Shown here piece by piece: positions 48,921 to 58,428 of a stretch of 64,000 nucleotides of DNA (position 1 is its first letter; the number at the start of each line of letters is the position of its first letter). The translations under genes were made by a program, and so were the position numbers. The stretch spans positions 2,238,874 to 2,302,873 of the forward strand of contig NZ_DS989915.1 of NCBI RefSeq assembly GCF_000155615.1, given 5' to 3'. The stretch comes from Alcanivorax sp. DG881 (GTDB taxonomy: Bacteria > Pseudomonadota > Gammaproteobacteria > Pseudomonadales > Alcanivoracaceae). The notes beneath the pieces are model-generated. The model did not search any database. It saw only the letters and a list, made by a program, of their open reading frames with translations, and was not told the origin of the DNA.

Positions 48921-50812
48921 GCTTGTTGGGCGGCCTTCTTTTGATGGTGATGTTTTTTCAGGTAAATCATCAGCAGGGAGATGGCCGCCGGGGTCACACC
49001 GGGAATCCGACCGGCCTGGCCCAGGGTCTGCGGGCGAATCTCGCCAAGCTTCTGCTTCACTTCATTGGACAGGCCTTTTACCTGGCCGTAATCGAATTCC
49101 GCCGGCAATGCGGTGGTTTCTGCGGCACGCAGTTTCTCGATTTCATCGGCCTGGCGATCGATATAGCCAGCATATTTGGCGAGAATTTCCATCTGCTCGA
49201 TAACCGCGCTATCCGGACGCTCCGCCAGCGCCACCGCGTCCGCCAGATTGGCGTAAGTCAGCTCCGGGCGCTTGAGCAAGTCGAGCAGATTGTATTCGTG
49301 GGCCAGGGGCTTCTCGATCAGGGCATTCACCGCCTCGGCTTGCGGCGTTTTCGGCCGCACCCAGGTGCTCTTCAGGCGCTGCTCTTCCTGCGCCATGCCC
49401 TCGCGCTTGGCGTTAAAGGCAGCCCAGCGCTCATCGTCCACCAGGCCCAGCTCGCGGCCTTTTTCGGTGAGTCGCAGATCGGCATTGTCTTCACGCAGCA
49501 ACAGCCGGTATTCCGCGCGGCTGGTGAACATGCGGTAAGGCTCCTGGGTGCCCATGGTGATCAGATCATCCACCAGCACGCCGATATAGGCCTCGTCCCT
49601 GCGCGGGGTCCAGGCGTCTTTGCCCTGGCTCAGCAGCGCCGCATTCAGGCCCGCCAGCAGCCCCTGGGCGCCCGCTTCTTCATAACCGGTGGTGCCATTG
49701 ATCTGGCCGGCGAAGAACAGCCCCGGCATGTGCTGGGTTTCCAGGCTGTGCTTGAGATCCTGGGGATTGAAGTAGTCATATTCGATGGCGTAGCCCGGGC
49801 GGGTGATATGGGCATTTTCAAAACCACGAATGGAACGCACCGCCTGCAGCTGCACATCAAACGGCAGGCTGGTGGAAATGCCATTGGGGTATAACTCGTG
49901 GGTATTGAGCCCTTCCGGTTCCACGAAAATCTGGTGGCTGTCCTTGTCCGGGTAGCGGTTCACCTTGTCTTCGATGGACGGGCAGTAGCGGGGCCCCACC
50001 CCATCAATGACACCGGTGAACATGGGGCTGCGATCAAAGCCGCTGCGGATGATGTCGTGGGTCTGGGCATTGGTGTGGGTGATGTAGCAGCACACCTGCT
50101 GCGGGTGTTCTTCCACCTGGCCCAGATAGCTCATCACTGGCAGCGGGCTGTCGCCCCACTGCTCTTCCATTACCGAGAAGTCCACGGTCTTGCCGTCGAT
50201 GCGCGGCGGCGTGCCGGTTTTCAGGCGATCGACACGGAACGGCAATTCCCGCAGGCGCCGCGCCAGCGCATTGGAAGGCTGATCTCCGGCGCGCCCGCCC
50301 TGGTGGTTATCCATACCAATATGGATCACGCCGCCCAGGAAGGTCCCCGCGGTGAGCACCACGGCATCGGCCATGAAGCGCAGGCCCATATTGGTGACTA
50401 CCCCCACACAGCGACCGTTTTCCACAATCAGGTCGTCCACGGCTTGCTGGAACAGGGTCAGGTCCTGCTGGTTTTCCAGGGTCCCGCGAATGGCGGCCTT
50501 GTAGAGCTCGCGATCGGCCTGGGCACGGGTGGCGCGCACCGCCGGCCCTTTGCGGGCATTGAGTACACGAAACTGAATGCCACCTTTATCGGTGGCACGG
50601 CCCATGGCCCCGCCCAGGGCATCGATTTCACGCACCAGGTGGCTCTTGCCGATGCCGCCGATGGCCGGGTTACAGCTCATCTGGCCCAGGGTTTCGATAT
50701 TATGGGTGAGCAGCAGCGTTGAAACGCCCATGCGCGCAGAGGCCAGTGCCGCCTCGGTACCGGCATGGCCGCCGCCGATCACAATCACGCCAAATCGCTG
50801 GGAAAAATCCAT
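48917..50812 (-). CDS. mnmG: tRNA uridine-34 5-carboxymethylaminomethyl modification enzyme
   Basis: 631 aa FAD protein (GidA). FAD loop [20 protein letters not shown]; signatures [18 protein letters not shown] and [20 protein letters not shown]. With MnmE it modifies the wobble uridine of tRNAs. In many gammaproteobacteria mnmE lies directly upstream; here the upstream neighbour is a divergent antiporter gene, so mnmE must be elsewhere. Confidence 0.98.
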   Translation of the reverse strand: MDFSQRFGVIVIGGGHAGTEAALASARMGVSTLLLTHNIETLGQMSCNPAIGGIGKSHLVREIDALGGAMGRATDKGGIQFRVLNARKGPAVRATRAQADRELYKAAIRGTLENQQDLTLFQQAVDDLIVENGRCVGVVTNMGLRFMADAVVLTAGTFLGGVIHIGMDNHQGGRAGDQPSNALARRLRELPFRVDRLKTGTPPRIDGKTVDFSVMEEQWGDSPLPVMSYLGQVEEHPQQVCCYITHTNAQTHDIIRSGFDRSPMFTGVIDGVGPRYCPSIEDKVNRYPDKDSHQIFVEPEGLNTHELYPNGISTSLPFDVQLQAVRSIRGFENAHITRPGYAIEYDYFNPQDLKHSLETQHMPGLFFAGQINGTTGYEEAGAQGLLAGLNAALLSQGKDAWTPRRDEAYIGVLVDDLITMGTQEPYRMFTSRAEYRLLLREDNADLRLTEKGRELGLVDDERWAAFNAKREGMAQEEQRLKSTWVRPKTPQAEAVNALIEKPLAHEYNLLDLLKRPELTYANLADAVALAERPDSAVIEQMEILAKYAGYIDRQADEIEKLRAAETTALPAEFDYGQVKGLSNEVKQKLGEIRPQTLGQAGRIPGVTPAAISLLMIYLKKHHHQKKAAQQA

Positions 50813-50871
50813 CGTTTACTTACCTTGCAGGGCTGGCCTGCTGCTCAAAATATAGTCAATCCGGGCGCGGT

Positions 50872-50899
50872 AGTATAAAGAGAACGCCTCACGCTGCAA
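50872..50899 (-). promoter_or_regulatory. Candidate promoter of mnmG-rsmG-parAB
   Basis: On minus: -35 TTGCAG (50894-50899), 16-bp spacer, -10 TATACT (50872-50877), about 60 bp before the mnmG start. Confidence 0.5.
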
Positions 50900-50985
50900 G
50901 CATCACGGGACGCGCCAGAATCAGCGCAGCACCGAAACGCCAGCTCGCGCAGGAGAAACAGCCGTATCGACACTCTGATCCGGCC

Positions 50986-51080
50986 AGTTTCGAGTTGCGA
51001 GAAACGAGTTTCGAAAGGCATAAACCACAAACAGGCACTGCCTGAAGGTTTTCGTCACTCGACACTCGTTACTCGCTTCT
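50986..51080. repeat. Palindromic intergenic element, ACGAGT-type arms
   Basis: The left arm (50986-51019, words CGAGTTGCGAG, AACGAGTTTCGA) is complementary to the right arm (51053-51080, CACTCGACACTCGTTACTCG). It is followed at once by a family 2 REP. It lies between the divergent mnmG and antiporter genes; the rest of this gap holds only the promoter and a CAGCGTGCAGCGTGTTGCGTG run (51121-51141). Confidence 0.55.
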
Positions 51081-51083
51081 GTT

Positions 51084-51111
51084 TATCGCGCCGCCAGCGA
51101 CGCTCCTACGG
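51084..51111 (-). repeat. REP family 2, copy B
   Basis: 28 bp identical to copy A at 35504-35531, same orientation (GTAGGAG head on minus). Confidence 0.82.
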
Positions 51112-51188
51112 AGCGCATGCAGCGTGCAGCGTGTTGCGTGTAAGCTATTCTACTATAGAACCTAGAAGTCACTTAACCAGGAACGCAT

Positions 51189-52889
51189 TTGGAATCATTG
51201 AATCTCTTTCTGCTGATCGGCACCGGTCTGATGTTCACCGGCCTGCTGCTGGGCTCCCTGAGCGCCCGTTTCGGGGTGCCGTCCCTGCTTATTTTTCTGG
51301 TGGTCGGCATGGTGGCCGGGGAAGACGGCCTGGGTGGTATCGAGTTCGATGATTTCTCCACAGCCTATGTGATTGGCAACATCGCCCTGGCGGTGATTTT
51401 GCTGGATGGCGGTCTGCGCACCCGATTAAGCACCTTCAAGCTGGGCCTGCGCCCGGCCCTTAGCCTGGCCACCCTCGGCGTGGCTATCTCCGCCGCCCTG
51501 GTCGGCGCCTTTACCACCTGGCTGATCGGGGTGGACTGGCGGGTAGGCCTGCTGCTGGGTGGCATTATTGGCTCCACCGATGCGGCAGCGGTATTCAGCG
51601 TGATCAAGGGCGCCGGCGTCACCCTGAATGAGCGGGTGGCAAGCACCCTGGAAATCGAATCCGGCCTTAACGACCCCATGGCGATCTTTATTACCCTGAT
51701 GCTGGTAGGGCTGCTGGTGGACCCGGATGCAGAGTGGGGCATCGGCATGCTGGTGACCCTGCTGCAGCAATTCGGGCTCGGCGCTCTGTTGGGGCTATTG
51801 CTGGGGGCGGTGATCAGCGAGGTGTTATTGCGGGTCCGCAGCAATGAAGGCCTGCACGCGCTGCTGTTGTGCAGCGGGGGCGCCATGGTATTTGCCATCA
51901 CCAATCTGGTGGGCGGCTCCGGCTTCCTGGCGGTCTACCTGACCGGCCTGGTGGCGGGGAACCGCCGCGGCGGCACCGGCGACAATGTGCTCAAGGCCAT
52001 GGATTCCATGGCCTGGCTGGCCCAATCCGGCATGTTCCTGATCCTGGGGCTGCTGGTCACGCCCTCCCGGCTCACCGAAAACCTGCCCTGGGCCCTGGCC
52101 GTGGCGGCCTTCCTGATGTTGCTGGCGCGCCCGGTGTCCGTGTGGCTAAGCTTGCTGCCCTTTCGTTTCACCTGGCGCGAAGAAATCTTTATCGCCTGGA
52201 CCGGGCTACGTGGTGCCGTTCCCATTGTGCTGGCCGTGTTCCCGCTGCTGGCCGGGGTCGAGCAGACCTATCTGCTGTTTGATATCACTCTGGTGGTGGT
52301 ACTGATTTCCCTGCTCGGCCAGGGCGCGAGCCTGCGGTTTGTCGCCCGCAAATTAAAAGTCTCGATACCACGGACCACCGAACCCAAGCAGACCGTGGCC
52401 CTGGCCGCCCCCCGCGACCGCTACCTGATGCAGTTTGAAGTGGAAGACGGCGCCAAGGCGGTGGGCAAAAGCCTGGCCGAGCTGGGCGAAGACGAACGTA
52501 CGCCGTTGATTCTGTACCGTAACAAGCAGGTGCTCAGCCTCGGTGACGACCCCAAAATTGAAGCCGGTGATTTGATCGCCTGGCTCGCACCGTTATCGCA
52601 CAAATCCGGCCTGTCCGACCTGTGCCATAAATTAAGTAGCGATGAGAAACGGTATTACGGCGACTTCAGCGTGCTGGGCAAAACCCCGGTAGCACAATTG
52701 ATTGCTGTGTACGGGGTCGAAGCCCCTCCACCACTCTGGCAAGGATTGACCGTGGCCGAGATGTTCACCAAACAAGTGGGGAAACAGGCGGTTGTGGGTG
52801 ATACGGTGCGGGTCAGCGGGCTGCGGCTAAGGGCAAGATCGGTTGAAAACGGCACGGTCGTCATGGCCGGACTGAAACTGCCGGGGTAA
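51189..52889 (+). CDS. K+/H+ antiporter, NhaP2/CvrA type
   Basis: A 566-aa CPA1 transporter. About 12 membrane helices in residues 1-385 with the ion-site motifs GSTDAAAVFSV and ESGLNDPMA. A TrkA-C-like regulatory domain (400-475: LMQFEVEDGAKAVGKSLAEL) and a CorC/HlyC-type C-terminal domain (480-566: FSVLGKTPVAQLIAVYGV) follow. This domain set is that of NhaP2, which exports K+ under alkaline or low-osmolarity stress. It starts at TTG 51189, with CAGGAA upstream; no ATG gives a better start. Confidence 0.9.
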   Translation: MESLNLFLLIGTGLMFTGLLLGSLSARFGVPSLLIFLVVGMVAGEDGLGGIEFDDFSTAYVIGNIALAVILLDGGLRTRLSTFKLGLRPALSLATLGVAISAALVGAFTTWLIGVDWRVGLLLGGIIGSTDAAAVFSVIKGAGVTLNERVASTLEIESGLNDPMAIFITLMLVGLLVDPDAEWGIGMLVTLLQQFGLGALLGLLLGAVISEVLLRVRSNEGLHALLLCSGGAMVFAITNLVGGSGFLAVYLTGLVAGNRRGGTGDNVLKAMDSMAWLAQSGMFLILGLLVTPSRLTENLPWALAVAAFLMLLARPVSVWLSLLPFRFTWREEIFIAWTGLRGAVPIVLAVFPLLAGVEQTYLLFDITLVVVLISLLGQGASLRFVARKLKVSIPRTTEPKQTVALAAPRDRYLMQFEVEDGAKAVGKSLAELGEDERTPLILYRNKQVLSLGDDPKIEAGDLIAWLAPLSHKSGLSDLCHKLSSDEKRYYGDFSVLGKTPVAQLIAVYGVEAPPPLWQGLTVAEMFTKQVGKQAVVGDTVRVSGLRLRARSVENGTVVMAGLKLPG

Positions 52890-52890
52890 A

Positions 52891-53048
52891 GCAGCTGCGA
52901 GCTTCAAGCGACTAGCTGCGACGCGATCACTGATTTACTGCTTTGAAACGTGCTCGCCGCGATTGATGCAATGGCGCGGGCACAGGGGTTCAAGCAACTC
53001 CATCCCTTTCACGCGCCTGGCGGCTCGAAGCTAGTCGCTCGCAGCTTG
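52891..53048. repeat. Palindromic intergenic element, GCGACTAGCT-type arms
   Basis: The left arm (52891-52925: CAGCTGCGAGCTTCAAGCGA then CTAGCTGCG) is complementary to the right arm (53019-53048: CTCGAAGCTAGTCGCTCGCA then GCTTG). The inner core (about 52950-52984) is a variant of GTGCCCGCG...CGCGGGCACAG. It fills the gap between the antiporter and the SDR gene. Confidence 0.65.
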
Positions 53049-53065
53049 TTTTAAGGAATTCTGTC

Positions 53066-53875
53066 ATGGCCCGTTTTGATAATCACCGTATTCTGATCAC
53101 CGGCGCCGGTGCCGGCATTGGCGCCCTGATGGCAGAGGAATTTGCCAAACAGGGGGCAGAAGTCATCGTTACGGCCCGTCGTATCAGCGCGGCTCGCAAA
53201 GTGGCGGAGCGGATCAAGGCCACCGGCGGCAAGGCCCACCCCTATGTGCTGGATGTGAGCAAGATTGCCTCGATTGCCAAATTCCGGGACAAGCTGCATG
53301 AAGAAGTCGGCCCCATCACCGGCCTGATCAACAACGCCGGTGTAGTCTTTGGTGGCGAGTTCGAGCAGGTATCGCTGGAACAGCATCTGAACACCTTCCG
53401 TATCAACACCGAAGGCCTGATGGCGACCAGCCATGCTTTTATCGAAGACCTGATCCAGGCGAAAGAAGGCTATCTGGTCAATATCGCCAGCGCCTCCGCC
53501 TTTGTGGGCCTGCCCTATGGCAGCACCTATGCCGCCAGCAAATGGGCGGTGGTCGGCTTTTCCGAATCCATCCGACTGGAGCTGGATGTGCGCAAGATAA
53601 AGCACGTGCACGTGACCACCGTGTGCCCCAGCTATATTTCCACCGGCATGTTTGATGGTGTGAAGCCCCCCATGTTTACGCCCATGCTCACCCCCGGAAA
53701 AGTGGTCAACAGCATCATCAAAGGCATGCAGAAGAAAGACAGCTTTGTCATCGAACCCCCCATCGCCAAATCCACCGAACTGCTCAAGGCGGTCCTTCCC
53801 CAAGGGGTATGGGATGAGGTTGCCCTGCGCATGGGTGTCTCCACCTCCATGTATAGCTGGAAGGGAAAGAAGTAG
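53066..53875 (+). CDS. SDR family oxidoreductase, 17beta-HSD11-like
   Basis: A 269-aa SDR with TGAGAGIGALMAEEFA cofactor loop, NNAGVVFGG, Ser in NIASASAFVG, and YAASKWAVVGFSES active site. The C-terminal FVIEPPIAKSTELLKAVLPQ resembles the lipid-associated 17-beta-HSD11/SDR16C branch. AAGGA precedes the ATG. Substrate is probably a fatty or sterol-like alcohol or ketone (inference). A REP pair follows. Confidence 0.84.
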   Translation: MARFDNHRILITGAGAGIGALMAEEFAKQGAEVIVTARRISAARKVAERIKATGGKAHPYVLDVSKIASIAKFRDKLHEEVGPITGLINNAGVVFGGEFEQVSLEQHLNTFRINTEGLMATSHAFIEDLIQAKEGYLVNIASASAFVGLPYGSTYAASKWAVVGFSESIRLELDVRKIKHVHVTTVCPSYISTGMFDGVKPPMFTPMLTPGKVVNSIIKGMQKKDSFVIEPPIAKSTELLKAVLPQGVWDEVALRMGVSTSMYSWKGKK

Positions 53876-53912
53876 CGGCGAATCATAAGGAAAACCTTTT
53901 CTTCAAAAACCG

Positions 53913-54075
53913 CTGTAGGAGTTCCCTTCCAGGGGACGAACCGCACGCAGTGCGGCATCGACCGAAGGGAGATCATAGGTTTTAGATTTTTTGAATGGTT
54001 TTCTGAGGGCTAAGAGAATTTTCGCAGATTTCCTCGCTGAAGCTCGGTTCGTCCCCTGGAAGGGAACTCCTACAG
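53913..54075. repeat. Inverted pair of family 1 REPs
   Basis: The plus copy at 53913-53941 and the minus copy at 54047-54075 are identical to the pair near 26.1-26.4 kb (TGTAGGAGTTCCCTTCCAGG...). The arrangement is BIME-like. The 370-bp gap between the SDR and the acyl-CoA dehydrogenase holds nothing else I recognise. Confidence 0.82.
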
Positions 54076-54245
54076 GAGGCTGCTCGCAGTGCACAGCTCA
54101 ACACCCCGTTTACACCCATTCACCCTAACGCCAGCAGCGCCGCGCCTTGGCAGTCAATGCCTTCACCCTTGAATTGCCCAACAATGCCTGCCCTGTTGCG
54201 CTGTCCGTTTCTGACAGTTAATCCGTTTTTTCAAGGGTGATTGCT

Positions 54246-56060
54246 ATGCCGACTTACAAGGCCCCCGTGCGCGATATGCGCTTTTTGATGAACGAAGTCT
54301 TCGATTTCGAGAGTCACTACAAAACTCTGCCTAATGGTGAAGACGCCACTCCCGATATGGTGGAAGCCATTGTCGGTGAAATGGCCAAGCTGTGTGAAAA
54401 CACCATTGCGCCTCTTTACCAGAGCGGCGACGAAGAAGGCTGTAAGCTGGAAGACGGTGTGGTTACCACCCCGAAAGGGTTCAAGGAAGCCTACGACGAA
54501 TTCGTGGCCGGCGGCTGGCAAGGGCTTAGCCACCCGGTAGAAGTCGGTGGCCAGGGCCTGCCCATGTCGCTGGGCCTGATCAAACAGGAAATGATGGCGA
54601 CGGCCAACTGGTCCTTCTCCATGTACCCAGGCCTGTCCCTGGGCGCCATGAATACCATCCAGATGCACGGCACCGAGCAGCAGCACCAGGATTACCTGGT
54701 ACCGCTTACCGAAGGCACCTGGGGCGGCACCATGTGCCTGACCGAGCCTCAGTGTGGTACCGACCTGGGCCAGGTAAAAACCAAGGCCGAGCCGCAGAAA
54801 GACGGTTCTTACAAAATCTCTGGCACCAAGATTTTCATCTCCTCCGGTGACCATGACCTGACCGAGAACATTGTCCACATCGTGCTGGCCCGCCTGCCCG
54901 ATGCGCCGAAAGGCACCAAGGGGATCTCCCTGTTCATCGTGCCCAAGTACCTGCCGGGCAAGATCGGTGAAGACAACGGCGTGAGCTGTGGTTCCCTGGA
55001 AAAGAAAATGGGCATCAAGGCATCCGCCACCTGCGTGATCAACTTCGATGAAGCCACCGGCTTTTTGATCGGCCCGGAACATGGCGGCCTGGAGTGCATG
55101 TTCACGTTCATGAACAGCGCCCGTATCGGCACCGCCATGCAGGGCGTTGCCCACGCGGAACTGTCTTACCAGGGCGCCCTGCCTTACGCCAAAGAGCGTA
55201 AGTCCATGCGTGCCCTGTCTGGCAAGAAAGAGCCGGATGCCATCGCCGACAGTCTGATCCACCACGGCGACGTGCGTCGCATGCTGCTCAAGCAGAAGGC
55301 CATTGCTGAAGGCGGCCGCGCCATGATCTATTACGCCGCCCAGTACGCGGACAACATGATCGCCGGCATGCTCGAAGACGACATGAAGAAGTACGAGCAC
55401 TGGGACAGCGAGCTGGGCTTCCTGACGCCGATCCTGAAAGGCTTCCTGACCGAGAAAGGCCTGGAAGCAGCCAATGAGGGTATGCAGGTGTTTGGTGGCC
55501 ATGGCTACATCAAAGAACACGGCATGGAACAGATCGCTCGTGACGCGCGCATCTCCACCCTGTACGAAGGCACCACCGGCATTCAGGCCCTGGACCTGCT
55601 GGGTCGCAAGGTGCTGCTGTCCTCCCGCGGCAAATGTGTGCGCGAATTCTCCAAAAAACTGGTGGATTTCGGTACCAAGAACCTGCGTGACCCCAAGCTG
55701 CGTCCGTTCGCCTGGAAACTGCTGAAAATTGCCGCCGAGTGGAACTACCTGACCACCCGCATCATGCTGGTGGCGGCGAAGGATCGTGACATGGTATCCA
55801 CCGCCAGCTACGACTTCCTGATGTACAGCGGCTACGCCATGATGGCGTACTTCTGGGCACTGCAGGCGGGCGTGGCCAGCGACAAGCTGGAAAATGGCGG
55901 TAACGAGCCGGCTGAATTCTACAAGGCCAAACTGGCCACCGCAGAATTCTACTTCGATCGCATGCTGCCCAGCGCCAAGGGTCATGCCGAAGCGGCGCTG
56001 AAGCCCACCAAGAGCACCATGCAAATGAGCGCAGAAGACTTCTCGTTCGATTACGAGTAA
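54246..56060 (+). CDS. Large acyl-CoA dehydrogenase (FadE5/DmdC-type)
   Basis: A 604-aa FAD enzyme that makes the alpha-beta double bond in acyl-CoA. The core domain includes MCLTEPQCGTDLGQVKTKAE and a GISLFIVPK stretch; the catalytic Glu lies in LYEGTTGIQALDLLGRKV. An extra C-terminal domain (about 470-604) follows, as in the 600-aa subfamily. The ATG at 54246 has AAGGG upstream. A strong terminator, then a MITE, follow. Fits fatty-acid or alkane oxidation. Confidence 0.92.
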   Translation: MPTYKAPVRDMRFLMNEVFDFESHYKTLPNGEDATPDMVEAIVGEMAKLCENTIAPLYQSGDEEGCKLEDGVVTTPKGFKEAYDEFVAGGWQGLSHPVEVGGQGLPMSLGLIKQEMMATANWSFSMYPGLSLGAMNTIQMHGTEQQHQDYLVPLTEGTWGGTMCLTEPQCGTDLGQVKTKAEPQKDGSYKISGTKIFISSGDHDLTENIVHIVLARLPDAPKGTKGISLFIVPKYLPGKIGEDNGVSCGSLEKKMGIKASATCVINFDEATGFLIGPEHGGLECMFTFMNSARIGTAMQGVAHAELSYQGALPYAKERKSMRALSGKKEPDAIADSLIHHGDVRRMLLKQKAIAEGGRAMIYYAAQYADNMIAGMLEDDMKKYEHWDSELGFLTPILKGFLTEKGLEAANEGMQVFGGHGYIKEHGMEQIARDARISTLYEGTTGIQALDLLGRKVLLSSRGKCVREFSKKLVDFGTKNLRDPKLRPFAWKLLKIAAEWNYLTTRIMLVAAKDRDMVSTASYDFLMYSGYAMMAYFWALQAGVASDKLENGGNEPAEFYKAKLATAEFYFDRMLPSAKGHAEAALKPTKSTMQMSAEDFSFDYE

Positions 56061-56077
56061 AGCGCTCAGCATGATCC

Positions 56078-56108
56078 AAAAAAGGCGGCCATTTGGCCGC
56101 CTTTTTTT
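56078..56108 (+). terminator. Terminator of the acyl-CoA dehydrogenase gene
   Basis: GGCGGCC (56084-56090), ATTT, GGCCGCC (56095-56101), then seven T; A run on the left. The T-tract contains the 8-bp sequence duplicated by the adjacent MITE. Confidence 0.92.
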
Positions 56109-56110
56109 AT

Positions 56111-56448
56111 GGTTCATCGCGGAATTGAGTAATCAGCCGACTACAAAGCTTGTCTCATTATCCCGCCCTGGCAACCGCTGGACGCCGGATGCCCGACGAC
56201 GGACGCTTGAATTCAAAACCTGAAAACCTTGGCCGCCATGCTTTCTGCGCAGAATGCACTACCCGATTATTGCCTGAATGATGCCCCTGAATACCCCTTA
56301 AAGGAGATGCCACAAGAACGACAACCTCTCAGACTATGGGGTTTTACGTCAGGCATCCGGCGTTGAGCGTTTTGCCAAGTACCGGGTATTCGCGATAAAC
56401 CCATCAGACGGCGAACAGCGAGTTATTCACTCTAATCCGTGAAGAACC
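56111..56448. mobile_element. MITE copy 1 with 8-bp target duplication
   Basis: 338 bp. The terminal inverted repeats are GGTTCATCGCGGAATTGAGT at the left and, read inward, GGTTCTTCACGGATTAGAGT at the right. TTTTTTAT flanks both sides (56103-56110 and 56449-56456). Internal inverted arms pair ACGCCGGATGCC with GGCATCCGGCGT. No coding capacity. The GGTTCTTC ends and 8-bp duplication resemble ISL3-family transposons (inference). Confidence 0.88.
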
Positions 56449-56555
56449 TTTTTTATTCCTCCTGCCACTCATCCCCCATCTGAGGGATGCGCCGCCGTTC
56501 CTGACCATGCACTATTCCCTACTACTGTGGGGAAGTTTGTCTGAAGGGGAACGAC

Positions 56556-57848
56556 ATGAAACTATTTCGTATACTGGCGTGTACGGCCGTTATCGCCGCA
56601 CTCAATGCCTGCGCCACCGCCACCAGTCCAGCCATGCAGAAGCTGTATGCCGTGGAAACCGATCCGATAAACCATTGGCCTGCGCAAAATCAGAAAGATC
56701 TTACCGTGCTACAGAACGATTTCGTCGCGCACTATCAGGCCAACTATGCCAACAACGATGTCGGCTCGGATTATGCCGATCTGGTCATCTGCGACCTGTC
56801 CCAGGAGCGCGCGCTGGACATCGCCGGCATCAGCCCGGATATGATCAATCCCGCCTCTCCCGCCAACGGTAACGTTAAAAACGAATCCACCGTAACCTAT
56901 GAGCCTATGACCATTCGCTCCACAACTGCTGGCTGCGCAGCGCTGGCCAATGTGGAAATGCACGTTGAGCCCAATATGGTCGTCAACCTGAAACGGCTGC
57001 CCTATGATTTTTCCTATCCGGTTTATATGAGTGGCAGCTATACCAAGCACACCAGGAACAAGGTCAACATTAATAATAAATGGCGCACTTCCGACCTGGG
57101 TATTGCCCGCGTTTCCGTGAAACGTTACCGCACCCGCAGTGATATCAGTGGGTTTCCTTATCAACAAACCAGCTGGGAACACTCACAAACATTGAAGCAG
57201 GGCGATGTGGATATCTCCCGGTTTAAAGAACAGCCCATGTTTATCATTACGTATTTTTCTGCCGACAACGATGACTATAAAAATATCACCCTGTTTCGTC
57301 AGACTATGACCAACAAAACCGGCAATAGCATCACCATGCGCTGGATCAACGGCGATGATTTCATGACCCGAACCTGGATGCGTAACGGCACCATCCTTAC
57401 CCAGAAAAATGGCAAGCAGAGCGGACTGTTTGTGGTACCGATGGGAGACCAACCGTCTCATGTTTACTGCAAGGATGAAGGGGTTTCCGTGCAGTACTTC
57501 CGGATGGATGGCGATTACGATTGTGTCGCTGCCAACGAATCCGAATTCGGCCAGAACGGTGTTTACATGGATCCGATATTGCGCATTCGCAAGAGCCTGC
57601 CACAGACAACCACACCCACCCCCGCCATTGCCATGCAAGCCTCAGCCCCGACCAACCCCACAAACCCGGCGACAGCGCAGAGTGACACCAATACGGTCAG
57701 CGATACGGCGTCGGAATGTGGTAAGGCCTATGCCGCACGTAAAGCCTGCGAAAAGCTCCCCGGTGACCCCTTTGGCCTCTCCCTGAAACTCTGCCTGAGC
57801 CAGGTAAAGAAGAACTTTGGCGGCCTGAATTGTCCGCTGAGCTTCTGA
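56556..57848 (+). CDS. Hypothetical lipoprotein between two MITE copies
   Basis: A 430-aa protein with a lipoprotein signal (residues 1-19, ALNACATA). I do not recognise the family. The body (25-350) looks like a beta-rich periplasmic domain with several Tyr/Asn/Thr stretches (YPVYMSGSYTKHTRNKVNIN). Residues 350-390 form a Thr/Pro/Ala linker (TTTPTPAIAMQASAPTNP). The C-terminal 45 residues hold three Cys (SECGKAY, KACEKL, KLCLSQ) and a fourth in LNCPLSF, a possible disulfide knot. AAGGGGAA precedes the ATG. It stands alone between MITE copies 1 and 2. Confidence 0.75.
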   Translation: MKLFRILACTAVIAALNACATATSPAMQKLYAVETDPINHWPAQNQKDLTVLQNDFVAHYQANYANNDVGSDYADLVICDLSQERALDIAGISPDMINPASPANGNVKNESTVTYEPMTIRSTTAGCAALANVEMHVEPNMVVNLKRLPYDFSYPVYMSGSYTKHTRNKVNINNKWRTSDLGIARVSVKRYRTRSDISGFPYQQTSWEHSQTLKQGDVDISRFKEQPMFIITYFSADNDDYKNITLFRQTMTNKTGNSITMRWINGDDFMTRTWMRNGTILTQKNGKQSGLFVVPMGDQPSHVYCKDEGVSVQYFRMDGDYDCVAANESEFGQNGVYMDPILRIRKSLPQTTTPTPAIAMQASAPTNPTNPATAQSDTNTVSDTASECGKAYAARKACEKLPGDPFGLSLKLCLSQVKKNFGGLNCPLSF

Positions 57849-57929
57849 TACCCCTCACATAAGCAGAACAGTAAATAGCGGGGGCACTTATGCCCCTGCG
57901 CTTTTCATCGCTCACCGCCTCGCAACAAA

Positions 57930-58075
57930 CCGTAAAGACAGCGATCACAAAGGCTATTCGGTTATTCCCGGGTATCAGGCACCCGACTTCAAGCGTCCGG
58001 CAAAGTGACAAAGGAGCGCGATAAGCCCGTCAGCCGCCTGGAACCTTTTTCATTCCAATCCGCGATAGCACAAAG
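57930..58075. mobile_element. Decayed MITE copy (right part)
   Basis: GGCAAAGTG, GATAA, and TTCATTCCAATCCGCGA line up in order with the right half of the full copies (GGCAAAGTG, GATAAAC, TTCACTCTAATCCGCGA). It abuts the left end of copy 2. Borders are approximate. Confidence 0.4.
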
Positions 58076-58078
58076 AAA

Positions 58079-58428
58079 GGTTCATCGCGGAATTGAGTGA
58101 TCAGCCGGCTTCAGAACTTGTCTCATTATCCCGCCTTGGCCGCCGCTGGACGCCGGATGCCCTACGACGGACGCTGGCATTCAAAACCTGAAAACCTTGC
58201 CCGCCATACTCTCTGTGAAAAATGCATTACCCGATTATTGCCTCAATGATGGCCCTGACAATTCCTCAAAATACCTCTCAAAAGAGAGGCCGGAATAACG
58301 ACAGTCTCTCAGGCGATGGAAGTTTACGTCAGGCATCCGGCGTCGAGCGTTTGGCAAAGTGCCGGGTATTCGGGATAAACCGGGCAGATGGCGAGAAGCG
58401 TTTTATTCACTCTAATCCGCGAAGAACC
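58079..58428. mobile_element. MITE copy 2
   Basis: 350 bp, clearly homologous to copy 1 over its whole length and in the same orientation. Left end GGTTCATCGCGGAATTGAGT; right end ATTCACTCTAATCCGCGAAG then AACC. Flanks are CAAAGAAA (left) and AAAAAAAA (right): no exact target duplication, though both are A-rich. The right flank is the T-tract of the aceA terminator (minus strand). Confidence 0.82.

Noticed and set aside
50813..51188. Replication origin between mnmG and the next gene
   Set aside because: No cluster of TTATCCACA-type DnaA boxes and no AT-rich unwinding region is visible, despite the mnmG-parAB context.
54231..56117. A 628-codon open frame on minus, antisense to the acyl-CoA dehydrogenase
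   Set aside because: Its length follows from the GC-rich codon pattern of the real gene on plus. The translation has no family motif and the plus frame is a clear full-length enzyme. The same applies to long minus frames at 318-1757, 10588-11994 and 17968-19380, and to the plus frames opposite the atp genes, aceA and the acyl-CoA carboxylase.
56111..58428. Composite transposon formed by the two MITEs and the lipoprotein gene
   Set aside because: The outer flanks (TTTTTTAT and AAAAAAAA) do not match, while copy 1 alone has its own perfect duplication, so it inserted singly.
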